Shown here: piece after piece, positions 10,093 to 19,856 of the stretch | Layout: each line of letters starts with the position of its first letter | How positions within the stretch are numbered: the stretch's first letter is position 1 | NCBI RefSeq assembly: GCF_000969905.1 | Contig: NZ_CP009520.1 | Location: forward strand, 682,001-746,000 | DNA length: 64,000 nucleotides | Direction of reading: 5' to 3' | Source of the DNA: Methanosarcina vacuolata Z-761 | GTDB taxonomy: Archaea > Halobacteriota > Methanosarcinia > Methanosarcinales > Methanosarcinaceae | Notes under the pieces: model-generated | The model's input: only the letters and a program-made list of their open reading frames with translations | Databases searched by the model: none | What the model was told of the DNA's origin: nothing | Program-made: the position numbers and the translations under genes

Positions 10093-10390
10093 AAAGTCCC
10101 TCGTTGGCTGCCGATTTTCTGGGAAAAGCCTCAGGCAGGCAGCTTTCTCTTGCTGAATAATTTAAGATATGAACGCAGTTCCAGCTAAACTGCTCTTTAA
10201 AAATACGTGCTAATATGTAAATGTTTATCTTCGGGCAGGCAGTTCCAGACTCATACTGGCTTTCCAGAGGTACGAGGCTTTTAATTCTGGTCTGCATATC
10301 CCGACTAAAAGCAGGTTTAAAAAATATAAATGTATCAGAGAGACTCTAGAGAAAAATACTGTAAAGGGACATCCTGCAACTTATTCCTTT

Positions 10391-11617
10391 TTACTTTTCG
10401 CAAACCTTTTCAAAAGGATAAGGCAGCTTTGCTCCTTTGGGAATCCTGTCAACAAACTCCATAAATTCCGGGTCGTGCATAGGGGCCAGATTTTTCTGCT
10501 TCTGGAAATAAGAGTAACTCCTGATTTTCTGCCAGGCCTCTTTTAAAGATTCCTCTTTTATATTCCCAAAACTGAAAGGCGGATAAGGGCCGGCTTTTGC
10601 ATCTCCGTCTACCGTTATATGCATCCAGCGCCTGCCTTCCATTGCACCCATCATCTGACCTTCAAAATAAGTATTTGCAAACATCCGCGGGCCGTCCGGG
10701 CTGGAATTTATCCTGTGGTACATCTCAAGGATGCTTTTCCTATCTTCGTCAGTGATTACAGGCTCATCCCTGGTTTTGGGCATTGCTTCCCAGACTGAAA
10801 ATTCATGGACTCCGAGTTCTGATGCAAGGTTATAGAGCGCAGGCAGTTCCTGTATATTTGAGGGAGACGCATGTGTTGTCATTACAACCATGAGCCCGGC
10901 TTCAAGTGCCAGTTTTATGGCAGAAACCGCCCTTTCGTATGCTCCACTGGAATTTCGGGCAGCGTCGTGTTTTTCAGGATCAGGTGAGTAAATCCCTACC
11001 ATAAGGGAATGGAGCCCGGCGTCTTTCAGGCGGGAAGCTGTTTCTGCTGAAAAGTCCGTACCCCAGGTGGAACAGTTTACTATAGCCCGCTTTTTGTCCA
11101 CATACTTTATCAGCTCAAAGACTTCTTCCCTCAGGAGAGGATCATTTTCAGTAAATGTGATAATGAAACTGCCGGATTCAAGGGCTTCATCAATTATTCT
11201 TTTTAATGTGCCGGTATCCAGCTCATCTGCAATCGTTCCTGGTGGATATCTCGAACTGTTCTGGCGAGTAAGTTCAATGGATACGGTTTCAGGAATGTAT
11301 TTTCCGAGAGCTATCTGTATTTCCGCAAAAATAAGACGTTTAAAGGCCGGGCTTGGGATCGGAGGGAGCCAGGCTGAGGCAATAACCTTGTCCTCCTCTA
11401 CAAGGGCTAGTTTTTCCTCTCTCAGGCGGGAATTCATCTTTTTCAGGATAGGGTTGAAAGCTACTTTCAGGGTCCCGTTTGCCGTAAGCTCCAGAATGTC
11501 CCCGGCATTCCTGAGGTTTACTGACAGCCCGGGCATTGAGAAAATTTCTATCTTTTTTTCCTCTGCCTGAACTTTTCTCAATGAAACTTCCGGTGTATCC
11601 TTTTTTTCAGAAGTCAT
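10391..11617 (-). CDS. Radical-SAM-like protein lacking cluster cysteines
   Basis: The overall layout of this 408-residue protein follows radical SAM/SPASM proteins: an SIELTRQ lead-in, a TIM-barrel-like run with GSFIITFTENDPLL, SLMVGIYSPDPEKHD, MVVMTTHAS and FSVWEAMP, and a C-terminal segment ending GPYPPFSFGNIKEESLKEAW. In true radical SAM enzymes the lead-in is followed by CxxxCxxC. Here those three positions are Asn120, Tyr124 and Gly127. The C-terminal stretch also lacks cysteines where SPASM proteins ligate a cluster. Only two cysteines remain in the whole protein. The frame is intact over 1.2 kb, so this looks like a maintained pseudoenzyme rather than a decaying gene. Function unknown; a binding or scaffold role is an inference. 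Confidence 0.75.
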   Translation of the reverse strand: MTSEKKDTPEVSLRKVQAEEKKIEIFSMPGLSVNLRNAGDILELTANGTLKVAFNPILKKMNSRLREEKLALVEEDKVIASAWLPPIPSPAFKRLIFAEIQIALGKYIPETVSIELTRQNSSRYPPGTIADELDTGTLKRIIDEALESGSFIITFTENDPLLREEVFELIKYVDKKRAIVNCSTWGTDFSAETASRLKDAGLHSLMVGIYSPDPEKHDAARNSSGAYERAVSAIKLALEAGLMVVMTTHASPSNIQELPALYNLASELGVHEFSVWEAMPKTRDEPVITDEDRKSILEMYHRINSSPDGPRMFANTYFEGQMMGAMEGRRWMHITVDGDAKAGPYPPFSFGNIKEESLKEAWQKIRSYSYFQKQKNLAPMHDPEFMEFVDRIPKGAKLPYPFEKVCEK

Positions 11618-11651
11618 TCTTTCTTCACAGGTTCCTGATTTGCTTGCTGGA

Positions 11652-11862
11652 TATTTAAAATCAACCCTTTTTAAAACAATCCTTTTTAAAACAACCTTTT
11701 TTAAAATAACCCTTTTTTAAAACAATCCTTTTTTAAAATAATCCTTTTTTAAAATAATCCTTTTTTAAAACAATCCTTTTTTAAAATAATCCTTTTTTAA
11801 AACAATCCTTTTTAAAACAACCTTTTTTAAAATAACCCTTTTTAAAATAACCCTTTTGAAAA
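11652..11862. repeat. ~16-bp tandem repeat, homopolymer-rich
   Basis: About thirteen copies of a unit like CCTTTTTTAAAACAAT with small length changes in the T and A runs. It lies between the radical-SAM-like gene (start 11617) and the aIF2-beta gene (end 12019). The remaining bases 11863-12018 show no gene. Confidence 0.88.
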
Positions 11863-12018
11863 AAGACTTGGCCAAAAAACAAGTCGTCCCTGGATTTTCT
11901 GGAGGCTTAACTCTGGAGTGCAAGCTTAAATCTAAAAGAAAAATTTAGGCTACCCAGGCACGAAAATATAAGTAATCGACCTGAGCTGCTTTTTAAGATA
12001 TTTAAAAAAGCTTAAACC

Positions 12019-12630
12019 TCAGGCTGCTCTCTCTGAGAAAGCGAGGTTTCCGCTGATTTTCTTTATTTTTACTTTGACCACGTCGCCTTTTGAGGCTCCG
12101 GGCACGAAAACCGTATACTTATCTATCTTTGCAATTCCATCGCCTTTGGACCCGACTGCATCGATCCGGAGTTCGTAAGTTCCTCCTTCTTCGATGGCAT
12201 CCCTGACAACCACATTGCTTACCTTTCTCTTTTTGACGGGTCTGTGAGCTCCGCACGCAGAACATCTCAGGATAAGTACTCTGTCCACCCTGACAAGCTG
12301 GGTGTCCGGGCGTCCGCATTCCGAACACATAACGTATTCGTCCACATAAGCCTGAATGTTATCAGAGATCTGGGCTCTCGTAAACCTTCCCTGGAAGACT
12401 GCGCGTGTGCCTTCTATTTTCCCTGCAGTCCCAAGTTCCCTTGTGAGATATTTCATCAAGTGGTCAGGGTCCCGGTTAAGGATATCTGCAATATTTCCGA
12501 AGTTCTCAAGAATTGTAGTCTTTCCTTCGGAAAAAATTCTGGGCTCAGGGATTACGAATCGAGCATCCGTAGTCTCGGTGTCAGGCATTTTTGCCATTGC
12601 ACGGTTCAAAAGCTCTTCGTAATCGTACAT
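12019..12630 (-). CDS. Translation initiation factor aIF2 beta with TRAM domain
   Basis: The 203-residue protein is the beta subunit of the archaeal initiation factor that delivers Met-tRNAi to the ribosome. Visible parts are the N-terminal helix, the central alpha/beta domain ([26 protein letters not shown]…), and the C-terminal zinc ribbon with CSECG (~102-106) and CSACG (~123-127). Beyond the usual end, residues ~145-203 form a TRAM domain ([19 protein letters not shown]…[16 protein letters not shown]), a fusion seen in methanogen aIF2-beta. It lies 35 bp after rpl10e in the same direction, so they are probably one transcript. Confidence 0.95.
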   Translation of the reverse strand: MYDYEELLNRAMAKMPDTETTDARFVIPEPRIFSEGKTTILENFGNIADILNRDPDHLMKYLTRELGTAGKIEGTRAVFQGRFTRAQISDNIQAYVDEYVMCSECGRPDTQLVRVDRVLILRCSACGAHRPVKKRKVSNVVVRDAIEEGGTYELRIDAVGSKGDGIAKIDKYTVFVPGASKGDVVKVKIKKISGNLAFSERAA

Positions 12631-12665
12631 AATATTACTCCTTTTGATGTTAACGGTTTAACTGG

Positions 12666-13587
<922 letters not shown>

Positions 13588-14724
13588 TTAGTGGTTTATA
13601 AGGTTTATTGATGGTTCAGGGTACTTCTCCAGAAATCCTGCAAGTAGCCCAAAACAGCCTGAAAGCATCATACTCCCGAAAGGTGCGGCAAAATGCAGTT
13701 TGTTTGATATCTCCTTCCTGATTTCGGATTCAGAAAGCTTTTCAAGAATTTCTCTTTTTGGACCCGTAACTAATATAGATCTAACCTGCTCAAACCCAAT
13801 TTGTTCAAAGCCCGGAGTTTCCCTTCTATATGCTCCATGCCCTCCGTCTTCGAAAACTTCGTCAAAACCGAGTTTTCCGTCGGCAAGCTTTATGATGTAT
13901 TCCTGGAGTTTTTCAGGGTCCATGAGGAAAGTGTGATGCTCAAAAACGGCCATGATCCTGTTTTCATTCACAAGCGCTCCCAGAGTATGACCGTTTCCAA
14001 TGTTAACCACAACAGATGGCTGTACAGCCGCAGGATCAGTAAGTGCTCCAAAGATGGCTGCTGGTCCGGTATCCATGAAAACGGCTTTGGTTTTCCGGTT
14101 CCCTGCAGCTTTGAGAAGATAATCTGCCTGGGCTTTCATACGGGTAAAAGCCTCAGGAATTTCCTCGGGCCTGTAGACGAAGTTCTCAAGTTCTCCTCCC
14201 TTATCAATGAGTTCTCGAAGCAGTTCAAAACGGTAGATCCTGTTGCTCTTCTCAGGAGCATTCCCATGATCCTGTACTGCCACGGCAAAATTTGCAGGCA
14301 TCTGAACCTCAAAGGCAGAAAGCGCAGTCGAAGTCGATACCGGATCGAAATCCTGCATAACAATTTCCTGTGCATTCTCTTCAGATGCAAGTTTTTTTGC
14401 TTCCGCTTCGGAAATGATTTGAATCCCGAAAGCCTTCACTTTTTCAATATTATCATTGATAGTCAGACCAGCCTGTTCAGTAGCATACACCGAAAAACCT
14501 GCCTTTAGATGAGCCCTGATAGCAAACGTAGAAGGGCCTCCTCCCATTATGTTTCCGGTAAATACTATTGTCTTTCCTTTTTTGGTCGCTTTCCGTACCT
14601 TTTTCGCAATAATCTGAGTGGGAGCGGGCATGACCATAAGCAGGCTGTTTTCCACTTCTTTTTCTGAATTGAAGAGTAGAATATCCTGCGTACCTGTTCC
14701 TACATCCGCTGCAAGTATAAGCAT
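13588..14724 (-). CDS. DUF1786 family protein, actin-like ATPase fold
   Basis: The 378-residue protein starts with a phosphate-loop-like LAADVGTGTQDILLF, a pattern of the ASKHA (sugar kinase/actin/Hsp70) superfamily. It has a second nucleotide-site segment near VVVNIGNGHTLGALV and further glycine-rich runs (GNIMGGGPSTFAIRAHL, SGCFGLLAGF). These features and the overall sequence fit DUF1786, a conserved family of unknown function found largely in methanogens. Its substrate is not known. It stands alone on the minus strand. Confidence 0.8.
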   Translation of the reverse strand: MLILAADVGTGTQDILLFNSEKEVENSLLMVMPAPTQIIAKKVRKATKKGKTIVFTGNIMGGGPSTFAIRAHLKAGFSVYATEQAGLTINDNIEKVKAFGIQIISEAEAKKLASEENAQEIVMQDFDPVSTSTALSAFEVQMPANFAVAVQDHGNAPEKSNRIYRFELLRELIDKGGELENFVYRPEEIPEAFTRMKAQADYLLKAAGNRKTKAVFMDTGPAAIFGALTDPAAVQPSVVVNIGNGHTLGALVNENRIMAVFEHHTFLMDPEKLQEYIIKLADGKLGFDEVFEDGGHGAYRRETPGFEQIGFEQVRSILVTGPKREILEKLSESEIRKEISNKLHFAAPFGSMMLSGCFGLLAGFLEKYPEPSINLINH

Positions 14725-14881
14725 ACCTGTGCATTGGCTAATAAATTATTAAAATATAAGCAAACAGGTGGGAAATATAAGCAAATAAGTGGGAGTAAGC
14801 AGGTCACTGGAGAGCAGAACCCTATATGAAATTGGTCAGAATACTGAGTTAATCAGGATACTGAGTTAGCTCAGATGCTTA

Positions 14882-15135
14882 GTGCATCGATTCTCAAATA
14901 AGTACATAATAAGGAAATAATTACGGCTTACGACTCAAATATTATTTTCAAGTCACATGGAATTTTGTAACACGGAAAACGCAGTCTGTCGCATAGTGAT
15001 TCAATCTGGATATTACAACCACGGAAAACACGGAAAGCACGGAAGAAACACGTCTTTACTACTGATTTCCGTGTCTTCCGTGCTTTCAGTGGTTTTCAAA
15101 AAATTCATTTCGGACATACTTTGGAATCGATGCAC
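14882..15135. mobile_element. MITE family A, copy 2 (254 bp, TA flanks)
   Basis: Perfect 12-bp terminal inverted repeats GTGCATCGATTC and GAATCGATGCAC, with TA on each side (14880-14881, 15136-15137). It is nearly identical to the copy at 5851-6105, with only scattered substitutions. It has no coding capacity of its own; short frames crossing it are chance. Confidence 0.88.
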
Positions 15136-15271
15136 TAGTTGGTCAGAAGTCAACAGTCAAGTGCCGAACCAAAATCATAATTTCCTGAATTATATAATTA
15201 GGAGTGCTTTTATGCAAGTTTTCACTGTTTTTTGACTATCAAAAGTAAAGGCTATACACACAACCCCGTTT

Positions 15272-17251
15272 TCAAGGTTTAATCCCAAGTACATCCTCTA
15301 CATATGCCCGCAAAATTTCCGCGACGCTCCAGGCCTGGGCGATACAACCTCCGGGGGAGTGTGGATAGTCGCCGTCAAATACTTCAGAAATGGAACCGAT
15401 GCCTGCTGTTTCAAGCTGAATATCAAAGCCCTTGAGAAGAGTCCGCATATTCTCCACGCTATCTTCCGAATAATTATTGACTTTCCTGTAGGCTTTCACA
15501 TAAGCTCCAAGAAGCCAGGGCCAGGCGGTCCCATTGTGGTAGGCTGTATCTCTGGTTAAGGCATCTCCATGATATTGTCCTTTATATAAGGGGTGGTCTT
15601 TCGAGAGAGTCCTGAGGCCAAAGGGGGTCAAAAGGTCTTTTTCAACTCTGTCCACAACTGCTTTTTCTTTATCAGGGGGGAGCATGGTATAAGGTAGAGA
15701 TACGGCAAAGATCTGATTAGGTCGGATAGCAGGGTCTTTAACCTCGTTTCCTGTTTCATCCTTATATACGAGGTCAAAGAGACAGTTGGTTTCAGGGTTC
15801 CAGAAAGTGTTCTCAAAACTCGAGACAACACCGGTTGCAAGAGTTTCGTATGGAGAAACCTCTTCACCGAGAAGCGTGCCAAGGTAAGAAGCGGTTTTCA
15901 GGGCGTTATACCAGAGAGCATTTATCTCACAGGCTTTACCTGCTCTTGGGGTCACTGCCCATTCTCCGATTTTTGCATCCATCCAGGTTAGCTGGGGTCC
16001 ATGCTGGATGAGATAATCTGAATCCATGCCGATTCCAAAATCTGTGCCTGTAAAATAATGATCTATAATGTTAACTACTGTGTCCCATATATCCGAGAGG
16101 AAAAGGAAATCGTTTGTATATGCAAAATAGCGGCTAAGGGAATGAATAAACCAGAGAGGAGCATCCACTGTATTGTAAATTGGTTCCCCTCCGAAAGCCG
16201 GGAAAGTGTTAGGGATTAAGCCTCTCCGACAGTACCTGGCAAAATAATTGAGAATGGTTCTTGCTTCCTCGAAACGATAAGGAACTAAAAGCAAGCCAGG
16301 CAGAGAGATCATGGTATCCCTTCCCCAGTCAGAATACCAGTGATACCCTGCAATTACCGTATCCTCATCTGAAATATGGCTTCTCACTACGAAAGTATCA
16401 GTCGCCCTGGTAAGTTTAAGAGCAAAAGGATCAATAAGTTTCGAATCAAGGACAAGAAGGTTCTGCCGATTTGCTTCCCTGGTACGGAGTTTATCAACTT
16501 GCTTGAGATTAAGAGAAGAAATATCTCTTGTTGAAGCAGCAACAAAAAAACGGAAATTTCCCAATCCGATCTCGCTTTCAAAATAACCCGGACTGAAGTT
16601 GTCTTCTTCCGAGTTAAGCCCTCTTTCCTTCTCAGCGTCATACTCTAAGTTATAGTACCATGTGGGATCAGGATGATACTGGAGGTCGGATGAAAGCGAG
16701 AAAGTAAAACCATTAGAGCTTGCCAGTTCCACTCCAGCAGGAGTAGCTTCCTGGGTAAAGGAAAGGTATCCGGCGCGGGCAGTGATATTAAAGTCTCTTG
16801 AACTTACTAGAGGAATAATTCTTAGTAAAGCTTCCTCTCTTCTGGATTCTATATCATAGAGAACACAGGTTGTGTTACTGTTGCGCACCATGAAGACGGT
16901 TTTCTTTACGGTTAAATCGCCGGGATGGTAAACCCAGGTAGGAAATGGGTTTTGAAAGAATTCTGAAAGATAATTAAAACCCGTAGGAGAAATAATGCCT
17001 GGATATTTATGGGTTGCAAGTTTATAGGTTTCTTCGCTGGTAGAAATTTCCTCATCAAGGGACGAAAGTAGCAAATATCTACCTGGATAATTCTGTGGAG
17101 CTGCGACAAGCAGTCCGTGATAAGTCCTTGTTCTTGCGTTAATTACTGTAGAGGAAGCAAATCCTCCAAGACCATTTCCTATAATCCATTCTTTTTTTAT
17201 TCCTTCGTCATATGTAGAAAGAAAATCTGCCCCAAGCCTGATCCCACTCAT
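15272..17251 (-). CDS. Glycogen debranching enzyme (amylo-alpha-1,6-glucosidase type)
   Basis: The N-terminal half of this 659-residue protein (~1-270) begins with the conserved EWIIGNGLGGFASSTVINARTRTYHGLL block of bacterial/archaeal debranching enzymes. The C-terminal half is an (alpha/alpha)6 barrel with GYHWYSDWGRDTMISLPGLLL, IPNTFPAFGGEPIYNTVDAPLWFI, TWMDAKIGEWAVTPRAGKACEINALWYNAL and YHNGTAWPWLLGAYVKA. These are typical of the GDE_C hydrolase. It removes branch stubs from glycogen in the cytoplasm. It is divergent from a GT4 glycosyltransferase at 17757, so the pair may control glycogen turnover from one intergenic region. Confidence 0.93.
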   Translation of the reverse strand: MSGIRLGADFLSTYDEGIKKEWIIGNGLGGFASSTVINARTRTYHGLLVAAPQNYPGRYLLLSSLDEEISTSEETYKLATHKYPGIISPTGFNYLSEFFQNPFPTWVYHPGDLTVKKTVFMVRNSNTTCVLYDIESRREEALLRIIPLVSSRDFNITARAGYLSFTQEATPAGVELASSNGFTFSLSSDLQYHPDPTWYYNLEYDAEKERGLNSEEDNFSPGYFESEIGLGNFRFFVAASTRDISSLNLKQVDKLRTREANRQNLLVLDSKLIDPFALKLTRATDTFVVRSHISDEDTVIAGYHWYSDWGRDTMISLPGLLLVPYRFEEARTILNYFARYCRRGLIPNTFPAFGGEPIYNTVDAPLWFIHSLSRYFAYTNDFLFLSDIWDTVVNIIDHYFTGTDFGIGMDSDYLIQHGPQLTWMDAKIGEWAVTPRAGKACEINALWYNALKTASYLGTLLGEEVSPYETLATGVVSSFENTFWNPETNCLFDLVYKDETGNEVKDPAIRPNQIFAVSLPYTMLPPDKEKAVVDRVEKDLLTPFGLRTLSKDHPLYKGQYHGDALTRDTAYHNGTAWPWLLGAYVKAYRKVNNYSEDSVENMRTLLKGFDIQLETAGIGSISEVFDGDYPHSPGGCIAQAWSVAEILRAYVEDVLGIKP

Positions 17252-17410
17252 GTATACTTAATTTGAGTCGAGTCATTAAATATCTGTGTGTTTGAAAAAA
17301 AGTAATGCGTTGCTGTAAACAATTAATTCATTTTTATGTACCTGTGAATTCTATACTTTTCGCGCGGTCTGCTGTTGTATCGTGTATTGAACTTCCAAAT
17401 GGTTTTGGAT

Positions 17411-17527
17411 CTGCGAAATTATTCTGTGAAATTATTCTGTGAAATTATTCTGTGAAATTATTCTGTGAAATTATTCTGTGAAATTATTCTGTGAAATTAT
17501 TCTGTGAAATTATTCTGCGAAATTATT
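17411..17527. repeat. 13-bp tandem repeat
   Basis: Nine copies of GTGAAATTATTCT or close variants, in the ~505-bp space between the divergent glycogen genes. The rest of 17252-17756 is AT-rich and presumably holds both promoters; no gene is visible. Confidence 0.92.
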
Positions 17528-17756
17528 TCAGGATACAACGACTTGAAATCTTTTTCTTATTAAGATATTCTTAATATTCTGATTCTGGCTACCGTATGAC
17601 AAATTACCTTGACCTATAACCTTGACCCATAACCTTGACCTTAAGCTCCTTTATATTTTTATGGAAAATATTATAAATTTTGAACTATATTATTAACACA
17701 TAACAGGCAATGGAAAGCCTGAATTCTTTGATACTTATTTCCTTAATTTTTCAAAA

Positions 17757-18953
17757 ATGAGTAGTGGGTCTATGAAAATGATTAGAATAGGGATGTTTTC
17801 CTGGGAAAGTTTGTACTCAATACGTATAGGAGGAATTTCTCCCCATGTATCCGAACTCTCTGAGGCTCTTGCAGCAGAGGGACATGAGGTCCATCTCTTT
17901 ACGCGAGGCCGTGGAGACGATAATGAAATAATCAACGGCGTCCATTATCACAGAGTCGCCTGTGACCAAAATGGGGGAATTGTTGAACAGATGGACCGGA
18001 TGTGTGATGCTATGTACTACCGGTTCCTGGAAGTAAGAGAAAAAGCAGGTGAGTTTGACATCCTTCACGGGCATGACTGGCATCCGGTAAATGTTCTCTG
18101 CAGGATAAAAGCTCAGTTTGGGCTGCCCTTTGTGTTGACCTTCCACAGTACTGAATGGGGACGTAATGGAAATTGTTACGGAGACTGGTGGGAGACAAAG
18201 GAAATATCTCACAGAGAGTGGCTCGGAGGGTACGAATCCTCTGACGTGATTGTGACCTCGCCAATATTGAAGGAAGAAATCAAGCAAATTTACAAAATTC
18301 CCGATTATAAAATCTGGAAAATTCCTAACGGCATAAACGTGGGAAAGATAAAAAGAAATATTGACCCCGGAGACGTGAAGAGGCACTATGGCATTAACCC
18401 TTTCCTTCCGGTTGTGCTTTTCACGGGAAGGATGGCATATCAGAAAGGCCCTGACCTCCTAGTCGAAGCTGCGGCAAGAGTCCTGAAAAAAAGGGATGCC
18501 CGATTTGTACTTATCGGAGATGGGGGAATGCGCTCTCATTGTGAATACCAGGCTCAGAAACTTGGCATCGGGAACTCGTGCAATTTCCTTGGGTATGCCC
18601 CGGATAACACCGTAATAGACTGGTTTAACGCCTGCGACCTTGTATGCGTGCCCAGCCGGAACGAGCCCTTTGGAATCGTTGTTCTTGAAGCCTGGGATGC
18701 AAAAAAACCGGTAGTTGCAAGCGATGCAGTAGCTCTTGTGGAGAATTTCAAGACAGGTGTTGTTGCTTATAAAGAGCCCTCTTCTATTGCCTGGGGACTC
18801 AACTACGTCCTTGAGGGGCTTGGCCGTAACAGAATGGGGAAAAAAGGGCATGATGTTCTCAAAAAGAAATATAACTGGAAAAGAATAGCTGAAAAGACCC
18901 TTGAAGTATATGAAAAAGTAATTGAAAAAAAGCCTTATCATAAAAGTATGTGA
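17757..18953 (+). CDS. GT4-family glycosyltransferase, glycogen-synthase-like
   Basis: The 398-residue GT-B protein has an N-terminal domain with IGGISPHVSELSEALAAEGHEVHLFTR and DILHGHDWHPVNVL. Its C-terminal nucleotide-sugar domain has LFTGRMAYQKGPDLLVEAA, FVLIGDGGM and the EPFGIVVLEAWDAKKPVVAS signature with the conserved E(x7)E pair. It probably transfers glucose from a nucleotide sugar to glycogen; pairing with the divergent debranching enzyme supports this. Starts at ATG 17757 or 17772 are both possible and no clear ribosome site decides between them. Sugar donor specificity is not visible. Confidence 0.88.
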   Translation: MSSGSMKMIRIGMFSWESLYSIRIGGISPHVSELSEALAAEGHEVHLFTRGRGDDNEIINGVHYHRVACDQNGGIVEQMDRMCDAMYYRFLEVREKAGEFDILHGHDWHPVNVLCRIKAQFGLPFVLTFHSTEWGRNGNCYGDWWETKEISHREWLGGYESSDVIVTSPILKEEIKQIYKIPDYKIWKIPNGINVGKIKRNIDPGDVKRHYGINPFLPVVLFTGRMAYQKGPDLLVEAAARVLKKRDARFVLIGDGGMRSHCEYQAQKLGIGNSCNFLGYAPDNTVIDWFNACDLVCVPSRNEPFGIVVLEAWDAKKPVVASDAVALVENFKTGVVAYKEPSSIAWGLNYVLEGLGRNRMGKKGHDVLKKKYNWKRIAEKTLEVYEKVIEKKPYHKSM

Positions 18954-19057
18954 AAACAGCAGAAGAATCTCACCGAATAAAATTTCACCTGAAAGAATAA
19001 GAATAAACAACTTATAGCTACTGAATAAACAGCTCCATAGAAATGCTATTCTGGTTC

Positions 19058-19135
19058 TGTAAAATCTTCGGGAAATTATAATTTACCCCAGCCAAATTGA
19101 ACCTATATAGCTGTTCAGCCTCCGAAGATTTTACA
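19058..19135. repeat. 14-bp inverted repeat, 78-bp unit
   Basis: Perfect arms TGTAAAATCTTCGG (19058-19071) and CCGAAGATTTTACA (19122-19135) enclose 50 bp upstream of moaB. No clear target duplication is seen. It may be a small mobile relic or a large RNA hairpin. Confidence 0.6.
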
Positions 19136-19235
19136 AGTCCCTGTTATAGTCATGCCTTTAATTGCTGCAACAAAAAATACTTTATATCTCCTTGATTAGT
19201 TGCATTGTTTAGACTCGTGACTATAGGTGGTTTTC

Positions 19236-19775
19236 ATGAAAGAATCTACACCGGAAATTCATAAAAAAGAAGCAAAAAAATTCTTTTCTTTTGCCTTAAT
19301 CACAATTTCGACCTCAAGATATGAAAAATACGGAAATCCCGCCTCACCTGAAGATGCCGATGACATTTCAGGCAAAAATATGAAAGATCTTCTCGAAGCG
19401 GCCGGCCATAAAATTTCTTTCTACAGGCTGGTTTCCGACAAAAAAACCTCAATTACAGATGCAGTTCTTGCTGCTCTTGACAGCCCCGCAGATATTATAA
19501 TTACTAGCGGAGGCACAGGGCTTGCACCAAAAGACATTACAATTGAGTCTGTTACCCCACTTTTTGAAAAAGAAATCTCAGGCTTTGGGGAACTTTTCAG
19601 GTACAAAAGCATTGAAGACATAGGAACGTCGGTAATCCTTACCAGAGCTGTAGCAGGCGTGATTAAAGGAAAAGCGGTATTCTGTCTCCCGGGGTCGCCA
19701 AATGCTGTGAAACTGGCAATTTCTGAGATTATAATTCCTGAAGCTGGGCACATTGTCAGGCATGTAAAGGAATAA
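19236..19775 (+). CDS. moaB: Molybdenum cofactor biosynthesis protein MoaB/MogA
   Basis: A protein of about 179 residues with the MoCF/molybdopterin-binding fold. Diagnostic parts are FALITISTSRY, DDISGKNMKDLLEAAGH, the PADIIITSGGTGLAPKDITIE nucleotide/molybdopterin loop, and KGKAVFCLPGSPNAVKLAI. It acts in adenylylation of molybdopterin for molybdenum or tungsten enzymes such as formylmethanofuran dehydrogenase. I placed the start at ATG 19236 because AGGTGG (19225-19230) is then correctly spaced; a GTG at 19227 lies within that ribosome site. Confidence 0.93.
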   Translation: MKESTPEIHKKEAKKFFSFALITISTSRYEKYGNPASPEDADDISGKNMKDLLEAAGHKISFYRLVSDKKTSITDAVLAALDSPADIIITSGGTGLAPKDITIESVTPLFEKEISGFGELFRYKSIEDIGTSVILTRAVAGVIKGKAVFCLPGSPNAVKLAISEIIIPEAGHIVRHVKE

Positions 19776-19856
19776 ACCTCTACATGTTTTAGTAAACGGG
19801 CTTCTTATACGAGATATCGCGTGGAGAAGTAATAATCCAAATCGTACTTTCAAAAA

